In this document: in pieces, positions 36,395 through 46,107 of the stretch
Position numbering within the stretch: position 1 is the stretch's first letter
Layout of the letters: every line of letters begins with the position of its first letter
Virus record (IMG/VR): IMGVR_UViG_3300042924_001589
Location: 1 to 58,266 of that record
Reading direction: 5' to 3' (one strand)
DNA from: a virus
Length of the DNA: 58,266 nt
The notes under the pieces: model-generated
Database searches by the model: none
Told to the model about the DNA's origin: nothing
Seen by the model: the letters and a program-made list of their open reading frames with translations, nothing else
Position numbers and translations under genes: made by a program

Positions 36395-39300
36395 CCGATA
36401 AAGGCGTCGGCTATTGCGGAAGCAGCCCTTGATGGGATGTCACCTCTTTCTCGCATTACCGGAACGATAGTCATGCGCATATCTCGATCAGCATCTAGCT
36501 GTTCTAGGTAATCGCGCTTTACATCGGCAGGCAGATCGCTGCGAATGATGTCCTCGCGAGTCTGTCGATACCGCTTCAGGTAACGCTCTACCGCCAGAAC
36601 TTCACTCTTGATTTCCAGCAATCCCCGGCGAGTATTCGCATAAGCGTAGTACTCGGCTATGTCGCCTCGCTTCTGGATCTTGTTGAGCGTAGCGACCGTC
36701 TTATCAACTTCATCGCGAAGTTCGTAGAACTCCTGCTGTTGCCGGCTGCCTGCCGTGCCAGCGTTGTAGAAGAAGCGGCGAACAACCGGAAGGTTATTCA
36801 CATCGGTGTAGTCAGCGCGAGTGCCTGCGGTCTTATCGCCAGATGCTTCGCGGATAATCTTGTCGGTCGTTAAGAACAGCGACAGGCCAAGTGAACCACC
36901 GTAGCCACCCGCCAGATAGTCGAGCTTCATCGGGCTGATATTCAGCACACTGCCCAACGCCTTGGAGATTTCTGTGGTGCGTTCGTCGTACTGCTCGGCA
37001 GCCTCGGTTCCTTTATCCACCCAGTAAGGCACGATCTCCTTGCCGGTAAAGCTATCTTTGTTGCGCCACACATCCACCAGCGGCTTCACGATCTGGAAGC
37101 CAGTGACGTCGATGTTGGTTGAGTTGTTCACCTGTCGGACAAGACTATCGCGGAACCCGCGAGCATCCATATCCCCGAACATAAAGTTCAGGAAGGTCTC
37201 TGGAACTGCCTTGAAGAGCATGCCGATTTCGAAGGGGATCGGAATCTTCAGCATCACCTTATCGCCAAGGACAGGCGCAGGGATCAGCCAGTTATCATCA
37301 CGAACCTCACGACGGGTCTTCTTGTACTCCTCGTTGTCCTGCATCAGCATGAAGTAGACGCCCGTGGTGGCGGCCAGCATCGCACCGCGCATCAAGGCTC
37401 GCTTCTGCGTGACAGCGCGATCCTCAAGCCCTTCATAGGGTGAGTACTTGCCGCCGAGTGAGCGGTAGATCACATCGAGACCCTGTATACGGGCGTTCAA
37501 GAACGGGACAGAGGCAGTGACCACCTTCCATATGGGGTTGCCACCACGACGGCTGAAGTTGAGGACTTCGATGGCAGCCTGTCTTGCGGCAGCCTCACTG
37601 CCTGTGCGCTTCAGTACAGCGTTGTAGACAGCCATGCGAGTGGCAGCGTCAGAGCGAGTACTCATATCGCCAAGCCAATCCCACACTCGAGTGACCGCGT
37701 TAGTGCTGGTGATCGCATGATTGCGCATGTCGATACCCTGCTTGCGGTACTGCTTCTTGATGTACTGCTTCAGATCCTGCGGATCAGCAGACATATCGTA
37801 GCCACCGACGATACCCGTCTTCAGTAGGGTGTCGATCTCACCCATGCCAAACTGCTTGAAGGTATCGATGACAGGGACATAGCCTGTGCCGCTGGTGACG
37901 AACGACGAGAGGGTATCGCGAAGCATGTTGGCCATCACGAAGCCCGGATCTCTGGTCACCATTTCACGAAGGACGTTGGCGGGCATTGCCAAGATCTTGG
38001 TCATGGTGTTCAGAGTCGGATCACCGTAGTTCATCATCGACTCATGCAGAAGAGGATCGGCGATCTCGTAGTAGACCTCAATGCCATCCTCGTACACGGT
38101 CTTGATGTAGCTGCCACGCTTGCGAAGCTGAGAAGCTTGCTTGGCCGGGTTCGCGCCGGTGATCTTCCTGGCTTCTCCCACGATCTCAGAGTTACGCAGG
38201 ATGCGGCCAGCGGCCACGTTCTTCAGTCCCGCTTGGATAATCCCGAAGGCGTTCTTGGAGATCATCTCAAACGGATCAGCATCCTCTAGATCCTTGGCAT
38301 TCTCAGACAAGGCTCTGGTGAAGAAGTCCACCTTGGTCATCGAGGACTTGCTGCGGAATCCCTGATCCCGCATGACGGCCTCTTCCATTTCTTGATAGAA
38401 CGGGAAGTAGTCGCCCCACTGCTTCCAACGCTCGGCCAGCTCCTCTGTCAGGATGCCGGTGTCACGTCCAAACTGGATCAGGGTTTTGTTCCAGTTCTGA
38501 TATCCGTTGTACGCTTCGGTGACTTGCGGGAAGTTGGTGTCGATCTCCTCGATCAACTGACTGATCTGCGCATCAGATGGGTTGTCCACCAGACGCACAT
38601 TGTTGGCAGCCATGATGATGTCCCGCAGGGCGGCACGACGGGCTTCTGTGGCAGCGTCCTGCGTCTCCTTCGGCATGTTGCTCAGCTCGAACTGAGCCTG
38701 CTTAGCGCGGTTCCTAAAGCCTTGTACGCGCTTCAGAGTGGAGTAGGTCTTGAACTGCCCCATACCGTTAGGTACAGAACCGTTGACCAGTGGGCCGAGG
38801 ATATTCAGCAAGCCCGGTGTGGATTCATCGACATCGATGTAGCCAGCGAGCTTGTCATTCTCAAACGCACTCGGATCGGCAGCAACGATGTTCGCACCCC
38901 TGACCCACTTGACACCGCCGTAGTTGAAGGCAGATGCCAGCCAACCCCTAGCGCGATCAAGCTGACCCAAGGCAGCACTGGCGGAAGTCTCGGCCAACAG
39001 CATCCCTTCGTTCTCAGTGCCGATGAGTTCGGCTTCCTGACGACGGAATTCGTTGTATCGATCGATCACTGCCTTGCGGAATACGCGGGAGAAGTCATCA
39101 AAGGCAGACTTGAATCCGCCTTCCTTCCAACTCTCTAGGATGAAGATCGCCTTCTGGCCGAACGTCATCTCCTCTGGCTTGATCTTGCCGTAGCGACGGA
39201 CATAATCCGCAATGACGTCGTTCTCAATCGGCTCTTCGGCAATCTCATTGAGCATGAACTGCCGTCCCACATCCGGGAACGGTTCTTCCTTGCCATCCTG

Positions 39301-42300
39301 CTCGAACTTAACCGCAGCAGCAATGGCAGCCCTAGGCGCATTCGGATTCACCTTCGGGATGTAACCTTTTGGTGTGTTGCCGACATGGGACTCTAGGTAG
39401 TCATCGACTCGCTTGTTGTCGGCTGTTGATAACGGTATTTCGAGAGCCAGTGTAGAGGCTTCCTCTTCCGAAAACCCTCCGGCATTTCCAACGGCAGACT
39501 TAACTTGTGTGCCTTCATTCCAAGCGTATACGTCTGAGTAATACGAATACTTCCTGCTTGGGTCTGTTGCTAGGTTTGCTCTCGGCCCGTAGTCAATAAC
39601 TTGTTCCGCAACAAGTACTTCTCCAGGGCGTAATCTTTGAGCTTGGCGGTCAAACTCAAACTTATCGAATGTGCGAATCCCGTCATTTCTAACTCTGACA
39701 GGAAACTCAATTAGTTTGTCCGCTTTTACATAAAGCGGAACCGTTGCCCCAGTCGTGCCATCATCTCCTAAGTTAGGCTGGCCATAAGTCGCCGCAACTT
39801 GAGGGGATGTGCTTGCAAATGTGGCGTAACCTTTTCTTGACTTCCCCTCCAAAGCGCCTTCAGGTATTTCAGGGTAGCCAATAGCCCCTCGATAAAGGAC
39901 GAGCGGTCTTCCGTTACTGTCAACAACTTTGCTATTTCCAAACCACTTACGGAAATTGGCAATGCCCTGAGTTGTTGGATAAATCGGTCTGCCTTCGCTG
40001 TTAAGCTCTTGATCTATGCCAACCTCAAGGTCAGCCTCCTTAAACTTAACAGGGCCGCGAGCGACGTCACCCTTGCGGATAGTCTTCTTGACCTTGGAGA
40101 GTTCCTGATCTGCGAAGTTGAGGGTGCGGATAGTGGCATCAGCACTCGGGTTGAACACCGAGAGTCCCGGTGTGCGCTGCCCAATCTCGCCATCTGCAAT
40201 GGCAGAGAAGATCTGATCTGCCGAGGTAGCGCCTGATCCCTTCCACGCTGTGGCAAAGGAGGTGATGAAGTTGAGGATACGCTGGAAGAGCGAGGCGGGT
40301 TTACCAGCGGCAAACTTACCACCATGCTGTCTCCACAGGCGGAAGCTCTCAGCCACTGCCTCCTCGACGAGTTGCATCTCGTTGAGATTCTTACCCGCAT
40401 AACGGATGCGAACCTCATCGAGCATCGTGGTGATCTGTTTGCCCTTGCCGCCAACAGCCATCAGGCTCTTGTCACCAGCCTGATCAAGGAATGCCTTGTC
40501 GATTTTGGCAGTCCTGACGAAGTTGGAGAGGGTGTTCCACTCCTTCTCGGTGAACATATCGGCTTCACGCATGGCGTGAATAACCTCATGGTCAACCGTG
40601 CCGCTGATACGACGCACAATCTCATCAATGGAGATGTTGGGGTCGTTGATCTGATCGCCGACATTCACGGTAATCGTCTTCTTCAGCGGTGAGAAGTAGC
40701 CCACCCGCATCACAATCTGTCCATTAGGCAGCTTGCGAGTCTTAGCAGCGTCGGTCTCAAGCTGATGCTTGACGAACTTAGCAATTCCGTAGCGGTTCAG
40801 CGCATCAGCGATGATCTTGTCGAATGTAGAAGCAGTGCGTTCCTTCTGTGGATCAGTACCCTGCGCTACCGCTGCTGTTTCGCGAGCATCGATCTCAGCC
40901 TTCACTGCCGGTGTCGGGGACTTCGGCTCAACGGTTTGCTGCTGAACCTGCTTCTCAACTTGCTTGACAGATTCGTCTGTGAATCCAGCGCCACGCAGAC
41001 GAGAGGCAGTCTGCTCGACCGTTTCGTTCTGGATAAGGCCGTCAGCCTTGGCAGTTTTATCTGCCTGATAATCCTGCTCAGAGCGGATCAGCTGGATCTT
41101 GCCGGGAGCAACAGGCTTCACTCGACCACTAAAGAGAAGGTCGCTGAACATCTGCTTGGCGGCAGCACCGGATAATCCAGTTTCCTTTTGAATATCCGAA
41201 ACAGAAAGGGCTGCCGTCTTGCCATCCTTCTCTGCCTGACCGAGCTTGCCCAGCACTGCCTCGAATTGCGGCCTTCTGTACTGCCGCTGAAACAGATTTG
41301 GGAACTTGATCGTCTCTGGCATCGCCGGGTTGTTGGCAATGCGAGTCATCAGGTACAGGCGCTGACCATTGGACATATCTGCCCAGTTCTCAGCACCCGT
41401 CCAGTACTTGGCGTAATCCTTAAACGCCTTGTCCTTGATGTCGATCTTGAGATTCTTATCCTTGCCTAGCTTAGTCAGGGCAGAGGATGTAATGGTTCGC
41501 TTGTTGGGGTTGATGCCGACAGGATCAGCCACGTACTTACGCAGCAGATCATTGGTCTCGGTGATCTGGCCGAAACCCTGCATCATCTCATCGAAGTCTT
41601 TCGGCCCGAGTAGCTTCTTGGCTTCTTCAGGTGAATAGAAATCCTTGAGATCCTTGCGCTTGTCTTTCGGTAAGTACGCAGACACCACCGACTTCTGGAT
41701 CAAACGGTTCTTGGGCGAACGCAGTGATGCGGCCAGTCGGTAAGCCGGATTGTTTTTAACAAGACCGGTGTAGTTCAGAACATTCGCCGCAGAGATGGCA
41801 GCGTTCTGGTCATTGATTTGCCGCAAGCTGGCAAAGGCATCATTGACCGTGGAGTACATGCCGCCGTCAACAGGCATTCCTGTAGTGACATCGACTAAGC
41901 CGAAGCTGCCATTCGGAAGCGGCTGAACTTTGATAAACGAATCTTCGTTCGGGGTGGAGAATCGACCACCTTCCAACTCTGCCTGCACTCGATTGGCATC
42001 GATGCTTGGGATGGCAGCATCCTTGGTGACGCTAAAGCTCTGCTTGATGGCAGCAGTGCCGAGGGCGGGAAGATCTCGGGTAAACCCAAAGTCACCTGCC
42101 ACTGCCATCGCCACAGCGTCTTCCACGCTGCGGCCACGCTGCAGTTCCTCAGTGATATCGAAGTAGCCCTCGCTCTCAGGGCTATACACCATGGTCGACA
42201 AGCCACCCTTGCCATCAGGCGAGGTGAACACCGTCGCTCTAGTGAAACGATCTGGGTTGTTCGCCGGTGATACATTGTAGACACCGTCGATTGTGGGCGT

Positions 42301-43410
42301 GGCAGAGGGAGTGGTGGCCGGAGGCGGCAGCATCAGCACACCTTCTGGCGGCTGACCACGCTTGACCATCTCGTCCATGCGCTGCTTACGCAGCTCTTCT
42401 GCCTGCTCGACGTTGTAACGCTCGATGCGTTGCTTACGGAGCTTTTCCTCTTTGTCTCGGTAGAGCTTGTTGGCGACAGTGCGTCGACCACCCATGGCAT
42501 CTACCACGACATCGGCAATCGCACCGACACCACCGCCCACCATCAGATCATCCAGGAAGGAATCACCCACCTCGATGTCGGCATCGTAGGCCACATTGCT
42601 GACGACGTTCTGCGCCATGCCAGCGAAGCCTTCTTGCAGACCTTCTGCAAAGCCTTGCGAGGCAGCACCCTTGGTCAACCGGATGATGTCATCGGAGATG
42701 GTGCCTGACATCGGGTTGCGCTTATCCAAGCGCGAGAAGATATTCAGCAACGCACTGCCCGTCTCTGGCGTGATCTTGCTGAACAATCGATTGATCGGGA
42801 TCATCTCGGTGGCGCCAACACCCGCACCACCTAATAGGCCAACCATCTCTTGGCCGGCAGAAATCTCAGCGCCTAGGTCACGCTCTTGCTGAATGCGCTG
42901 TGCCTGCTCACCCGCACCGCCAGTGACTGCCATGCCAAGACCAGCCGATCGCGCAGCCACGCCTGTGGCGGAGGCTCCAAGGGCTTTAGCAATACCACCC
43001 GGCATGGCGTAAGTGGCAACAGAGCCAAGGCCAGAGCCGAGTTTGCTAGCGAAGAAGTCTTTGTACGGCTCCTCGGGAGCCAACGCACTTTCGTCTTCGA
43101 TGTATTTTTGCGCAGCGGCAAGGTTAGATTCAAATTCGGTATCTACCCCCGGCGTTACCAATCCCACAGCACCTTGCGCCGCTCCAATCAAGGAGCTAGC
43201 GAAGCCACGTGGGATACCCTTGAAGAACTCGGCAGTACCGCCGCCTAGTGTTTGGTATGGATCAAGCAATGACCCATATTCATCTGGGAATCTCTGAGCG
43301 AGATCCAGTGAGATGCGGTACTTATCTTCCTCAGTGACTACATCCGGCAACTCCAAAAAGGAATTGTCCGGAAGAAGGAATCGCTTCTTCGGGGTCGGCG
43401 TAACTGCCAT
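36391..43410 (-). CDS. Giant polyvalent ejection protein (metallopeptidase, ART-like, LPD38-like)
   Basis: 2,339 residues. The N-terminus (about 60-330) is Gly/Ala-rich and amphipathic ('GFASSLIGAAQGAVGLV', 'SGLGSVATYAMPGG'), like inner virion proteins that cross membranes. Next come a metallopeptidase with DHEVIHAM (zinc H941, E942, H945) and downstream 'VEEAVAESF'; an ADP-ribosyltransferase-like part (about 1145-1290: 'FRKWFGNSKVVDSNGRPLVL', 'YRGAIGY', 'GYATFASTSPQVAATYG'); helical regions; and an LPD38-like segment (about 1790-2040, 'RDPGFVMANMLRDTLSSFV'). This is a polyvalent protein, injected with DNA to act on the host early. It is the last gene of the late operon. Confidence 0.8.
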   Translation of the reverse strand: MAVTPTPKKRFLLPDNSFLELPDVVTEEDKYRISLDLAQRFPDEYGSLLDPYQTLGGGTAEFFKGIPRGFASSLIGAAQGAVGLVTPGVDTEFESNLAAAQKYIEDESALAPEEPYKDFFASKLGSGLGSVATYAMPGGIAKALGASATGVAARSAGLGMAVTGGAGEQAQRIQQERDLGAEISAGQEMVGLLGGAGVGATEMIPINRLFSKITPETGSALLNIFSRLDKRNPMSGTISDDIIRLTKGAASQGFAEGLQEGFAGMAQNVVSNVAYDADIEVGDSFLDDLMVGGGVGAIADVVVDAMGGRRTVANKLYRDKEEKLRKQRIERYNVEQAEELRKQRMDEMVKRGQPPEGVLMLPPPATTPSATPTIDGVYNVSPANNPDRFTRATVFTSPDGKGGLSTMVYSPESEGYFDITEELQRGRSVEDAVAMAVAGDFGFTRDLPALGTAAIKQSFSVTKDAAIPSIDANRVQAELEGGRFSTPNEDSFIKVQPLPNGSFGLVDVTTGMPVDGGMYSTVNDAFASLRQINDQNAAISAANVLNYTGLVKNNPAYRLAASLRSPKNRLIQKSVVSAYLPKDKRKDLKDFYSPEEAKKLLGPKDFDEMMQGFGQITETNDLLRKYVADPVGINPNKRTITSSALTKLGKDKNLKIDIKDKAFKDYAKYWTGAENWADMSNGQRLYLMTRIANNPAMPETIKFPNLFQRQYRRPQFEAVLGKLGQAEKDGKTAALSVSDIQKETGLSGAAAKQMFSDLLFSGRVKPVAPGKIQLIRSEQDYQADKTAKADGLIQNETVEQTASRLRGAGFTDESVKQVEKQVQQQTVEPKSPTPAVKAEIDARETAAVAQGTDPQKERTASTFDKIIADALNRYGIAKFVKHQLETDAAKTRKLPNGQIVMRVGYFSPLKKTITVNVGDQINDPNISIDEIVRRISGTVDHEVIHAMREADMFTEKEWNTLSNFVRTAKIDKAFLDQAGDKSLMAVGGKGKQITTMLDEVRIRYAGKNLNEMQLVEEAVAESFRLWRQHGGKFAAGKPASLFQRILNFITSFATAWKGSGATSADQIFSAIADGEIGQRTPGLSVFNPSADATIRTLNFADQELSKVKKTIRKGDVARGPVKFKEADLEVGIDQELNSEGRPIYPTTQGIANFRKWFGNSKVVDSNGRPLVLYRGAIGYPEIPEGALEGKSRKGYATFASTSPQVAATYGQPNLGDDGTTGATVPLYVKADKLIEFPVRVRNDGIRTFDKFEFDRQAQRLRPGEVLVAEQVIDYGPRANLATDPSRKYSYYSDVYAWNEGTQVKSAVGNAGGFSEEEASTLALEIPLSTADNKRVDDYLESHVGNTPKGYIPKVNPNAPRAAIAAAVKFEQDGKEEPFPDVGRQFMLNEIAEEPIENDVIADYVRRYGKIKPEEMTFGQKAIFILESWKEGGFKSAFDDFSRVFRKAVIDRYNEFRRQEAELIGTENEGMLLAETSASAALGQLDRARGWLASAFNYGGVKWVRGANIVAADPSAFENDKLAGYIDVDESTPGLLNILGPLVNGSVPNGMGQFKTYSTLKRVQGFRNRAKQAQFELSNMPKETQDAATEARRAALRDIIMAANNVRLVDNPSDAQISQLIEEIDTNFPQVTEAYNGYQNWNKTLIQFGRDTGILTEELAERWKQWGDYFPFYQEMEEAVMRDQGFRSKSSMTKVDFFTRALSENAKDLEDADPFEMISKNAFGIIQAGLKNVAAGRILRNSEIVGEARKITGANPAKQASQLRKRGSYIKTVYEDGIEVYYEIADPLLHESMMNYGDPTLNTMTKILAMPANVLREMVTRDPGFVMANMLRDTLSSFVTSGTGYVPVIDTFKQFGMGEIDTLLKTGIVGGYDMSADPQDLKQYIKKQYRKQGIDMRNHAITSTNAVTRVWDWLGDMSTRSDAATRMAVYNAVLKRTGSEAAARQAAIEVLNFSRRGGNPIWKVVTASVPFLNARIQGLDVIYRSLGGKYSPYEGLEDRAVTQKRALMRGAMLAATTGVYFMLMQDNEEYKKTRREVRDDNWLIPAPVLGDKVMLKIPIPFEIGMLFKAVPETFLNFMFGDMDARGFRDSLVRQVNNSTNIDVTGFQIVKPLVDVWRNKDSFTGKEIVPYWVDKGTEAAEQYDERTTEISKALGSVLNISPMKLDYLAGGYGGSLGLSLFLTTDKIIREASGDKTAGTRADYTDVNNLPVVRRFFYNAGTAGSRQQQEFYELRDEVDKTVATLNKIQKRGDIAEYYAYANTRRGLLEIKSEVLAVERYLKRYRQTREDIIRSDLPADVKRDYLEQLDADRDMRMTIVPVMRERGDIPSRAASAIADAFIG

Positions 43411-43426
43411 TTAAAAACTCCCGCAA

Positions 43427-44845
43427 TTATTGTCCGAGGCCAGCAGAGATATCCTGTGCTGTGGCGAACTGGTTCTGACCACCGAATGGTAACGCGCTAG
43501 TGCCTTTGCCGCGATAGTAATCAGCCTGCGCCTTGAGGAGATCTTGGCGGTCTGCCAGCAACTTCTCGTCAAGATCAGCTGCCCTGCGCTGAATCGCCAA
43601 ACGCTCAGCATCATTTTTGGCTGCCGCCGCACGAGTGGCTGCTTCTTCCCTGAGAGCTATCCGACGCATATCCAGTTCGCGAATCTTAAGATCGGTTTCA
43701 ATTTTGAAACGACCCTCGTCCCTAGCAATAGAGGCTAATTCACGAGCCTCAGCGCGAGTTTCTGCTCGCTCCTGACTCCGAAGCCCCATCATCGCCATGC
43801 GGAAGTCCCGCTCCTCTCGCTGCATCTCACGCTCACCGGCCAAACGTTGACGGGTCAAGGCAGCCAATCCCTTGGCGATATCACCACGCTGGGTAGCGCC
43901 ACCGATGATCTCGCCCAACCCAACCAAAGTCTCAGCACGGCTTCGACGCTCAAAGTCCTCCCGATTCGGAGCGAACTTGTACATCTCACCAGCCGCTTCA
44001 AGGTAGTAGGGATCGGTGCGCTTGCCCGTCACCGCCACTTCCTGCAACTGCTCAATGCCAGCGGGAGCGGCAGCACGAGGCGCAGTCGCCCGAGCTACAG
44101 GCGGGGCAGGCGGCGTTTCAGTAACCGTTGAGCCGCCAACCGGAACACCGCGCAGATAGGAACCCTGCGGGGGATTGACGATGCTAGCTAGGTCGACATT
44201 CTCAGCAGGGATTGATGCAATACCAGGAGCCGAGGACGGCGTTGCCACCGGTGCCTCACCGATCGCAGGTACAGGGGTTCCCTTGAGGCGAGCAAGCTCT
44301 GCCCGAAGAGCCGAGGCATCACCACCCGCCTTTTCAATCTGCTCTATCGAGCGAACCAATCCCACCTCTGAGCGACGAAGAGGAATCATGGATGGAACTC
44401 TGGTCAGAAAAGACCCAAATCGGTAGAAAGGGTCGTCCGGGACACCCTTGCCTTCCTGCATCCGCTTGACCTCACCGCCACTAGACATGGCCTGAACCGG
44501 GGCGGCACCCATGATTCCCACAGGCTCAGCAGGGGCTGCAGAATCCATCATGGGGGCAGCCATGTCCATGCCTGCCTCTGGCTGCATCTGGCCCATATCG
44601 GGCTGTAATGCGGCCTCAGGCGCCATCTGGCTAGCAAACTGAGAAGCCTGCTGCATGGCTACCGGGGGAGCCTCTGCTTGGGCTGCCATAGTCTGCTGCT
44701 GCACCCTAGCTCGATCCTGCTGCCTGCGCTGAATCTCCGATGCCACCAAGAACGGGGGGTATCCCCGCATCGGCTGCATCGCTTCCTGCAGGAGGGCTTG
44801 GTCGCTAAAACTCTCCAGATCTTTCTGCTGGTTAATAAGGCTCAT
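43427..44845 (-). CDS. Putative internal virion protein with coiled coil
   Basis: 472 residues. N-terminal 'LQEAMQPMRGYPPFLVASEIQRRQQDRARVQQQ' and Met/Pro/Ala-rich segment, then a C-terminal coiled coil (about 310-450, Arg/Glu/Ala-rich, 'REMQREERDFRMAMMGLRSQERAETRAEARE'). It contains 'LQEVAVTGKR' at about 264-273, like the repeats in the 1,162-residue protein. Position between giant ejection-type genes suggests an internal or tail-tip virion role. Confidence 0.65.
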   Translation of the reverse strand: MSLINQQKDLESFSDQALLQEAMQPMRGYPPFLVASEIQRRQQDRARVQQQTMAAQAEAPPVAMQQASQFASQMAPEAALQPDMGQMQPEAGMDMAAPMMDSAAPAEPVGIMGAAPVQAMSSGGEVKRMQEGKGVPDDPFYRFGSFLTRVPSMIPLRRSEVGLVRSIEQIEKAGGDASALRAELARLKGTPVPAIGEAPVATPSSAPGIASIPAENVDLASIVNPPQGSYLRGVPVGGSTVTETPPAPPVARATAPRAAAPAGIEQLQEVAVTGKRTDPYYLEAAGEMYKFAPNREDFERRSRAETLVGLGEIIGGATQRGDIAKGLAALTRQRLAGEREMQREERDFRMAMMGLRSQERAETRAEARELASIARDEGRFKIETDLKIRELDMRRIALREEAATRAAAAKNDAERLAIQRRAADLDEKLLADRQDLLKAQADYYRGKGTSALPFGGQNQFATAQDISAGLGQ

Positions 44846-44848
44846 GGA

Positions 44849-46096
44849 TTAGCCCCCTCGCAAGGCATTGTAGAGTCCAAGTCCGCCAACGCCTGCACCC
44901 AGTACTGACTGGAACAAACTCGGCTGCTGCTGGAAGGTAGACACTGTCTGTTGTGGTTGCACCGGCACACCACGCAAGATGTTGGAGTAGAACCCGAGTT
45001 GACCTTGGGTGTAGCCCATCTGGTTCAGGAAGTCCTGATAGCCGACATCGAGCGAGGCTTGGTTCAATGCTCGTTGGCGCTGACCCACGGATTCCTGCTG
45101 ACCCAGACGCTCAATGTCCAAAGCCTGCTGAGCCTGGCCCAAGTTACCCAAGGTCTGAGCAGCAGCCAGTTGCTGCTGGCGACCCGCCAGATCCTGCTGC
45201 AATCCGGCCAGACCAAACTGAGTCTGCTGTTGACGGGCAGCCTCACGCGCTGCCTCCTGACGAGCGGCCAACTCTGCCGACGCCTGACGCTGTTGCTGAT
45301 TGAACTGCCCCGCAGTCAAACCAAACTGAGCTTGAGCCTGACGCGCAGCCTCCTGTGCTTGGAAGCCTGCTAAGCCACTGGCCGCCGCCGCTTGACGAGC
45401 AGCCTCTTGAGTCTGGAACCCGGCCATCTGAGCCTGTCGATCTCGCTCATATTGCTGCATGGCAGATTCGTAGGCATCTGCTCGACCCTTGGCAGTGACA
45501 TCGCCAGTCTGCTCAAGGATGTTACGTTGTAACTCTGATCGCTCCAGAGCCTCGCGGTATCCACCGCGACCACCAGCCTGTGCCGCTGCCTGACTAATGC
45601 CCGTTCTGGCTCGCTCAGCACCCTTCTCCAGTTCACGCACCGCTGCGCTAGTGACTGCCTCTTGGTAGGGCGTCATGTAACGAGAAGCAATCTCTTGGGT
45701 GAATGGGCCTACCGATCCCAGTATTCCCGCCTGATAAGCCGCAGGGCCAACTCCAGCGGCGTAGCCTGCTGAGATATCGGTCGGCGTGAAAGCCGCTGTA
45801 AAGGCTCCTGGCGTGTAGCCCTTGGCGTAGTCGAAAGCACTCGGGCCAGCCTGTGCTGCCTGCGCCGCCACCCCAGTGGCTGCCGCAATCTGGGCTGGGG
45901 TCGCAAGACCTCCAATGCCGGCCTGCGCTGCTCGCTCTGCGGCAGTAAAGTCGGCAAGCCTTGCGCCGGTGTAGGGCTGATACCCCTGCAAACTCTCCGT
46001 CTCTGCACGTTGCAGGAGACGCTCAAAGTAGGGGGCGGCGTACTCAGGCAGTGCCTGTTGGTAAACCGTGGTACTGGTGGGTGCTGTTTCTGCCAT
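44849..46096 (-). CDS. Gln/Ala-rich putative internal virion protein
   Basis: 415 residues. The C-terminal half has tandem Gln/Ala/Arg-rich helical repeats ('AGFQTQEAARQAAAASGLAGFQ', 'AARQQQTQFGLAGLQQDLAGRQQQ' patterns), each about 25-30 residues. N-terminal 'YAAPYFERLLQRAETESLQGYQPYTGARLA' is conserved in environmental phages. Ejection proteins often carry such helical repeats. Exact role unknown. Confidence 0.65.
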   Translation of the reverse strand: MAETAPTSTTVYQQALPEYAAPYFERLLQRAETESLQGYQPYTGARLADFTAAERAAQAGIGGLATPAQIAAATGVAAQAAQAGPSAFDYAKGYTPGAFTAAFTPTDISAGYAAGVGPAAYQAGILGSVGPFTQEIASRYMTPYQEAVTSAAVRELEKGAERARTGISQAAAQAGGRGGYREALERSELQRNILEQTGDVTAKGRADAYESAMQQYERDRQAQMAGFQTQEAARQAAAASGLAGFQAQEAARQAQAQFGLTAGQFNQQQRQASAELAARQEAAREAARQQQTQFGLAGLQQDLAGRQQQLAAAQTLGNLGQAQQALDIERLGQQESVGQRQRALNQASLDVGYQDFLNQMGYTQGQLGFYSNILRGVPVQPQQTVSTFQQQPSLFQSVLGAGVGGLGLYNALRGG

Positions 46097-46107
46097 GACC
46101 TATCCTC

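Noticed and set aside
36391-43410. Giant protein as an N4-type virion RNA polymerase
   Set aside because: No T7-like polymerase motifs were seen; instead metallopeptidase, ART-like and LPD38-like parts were recognisable.
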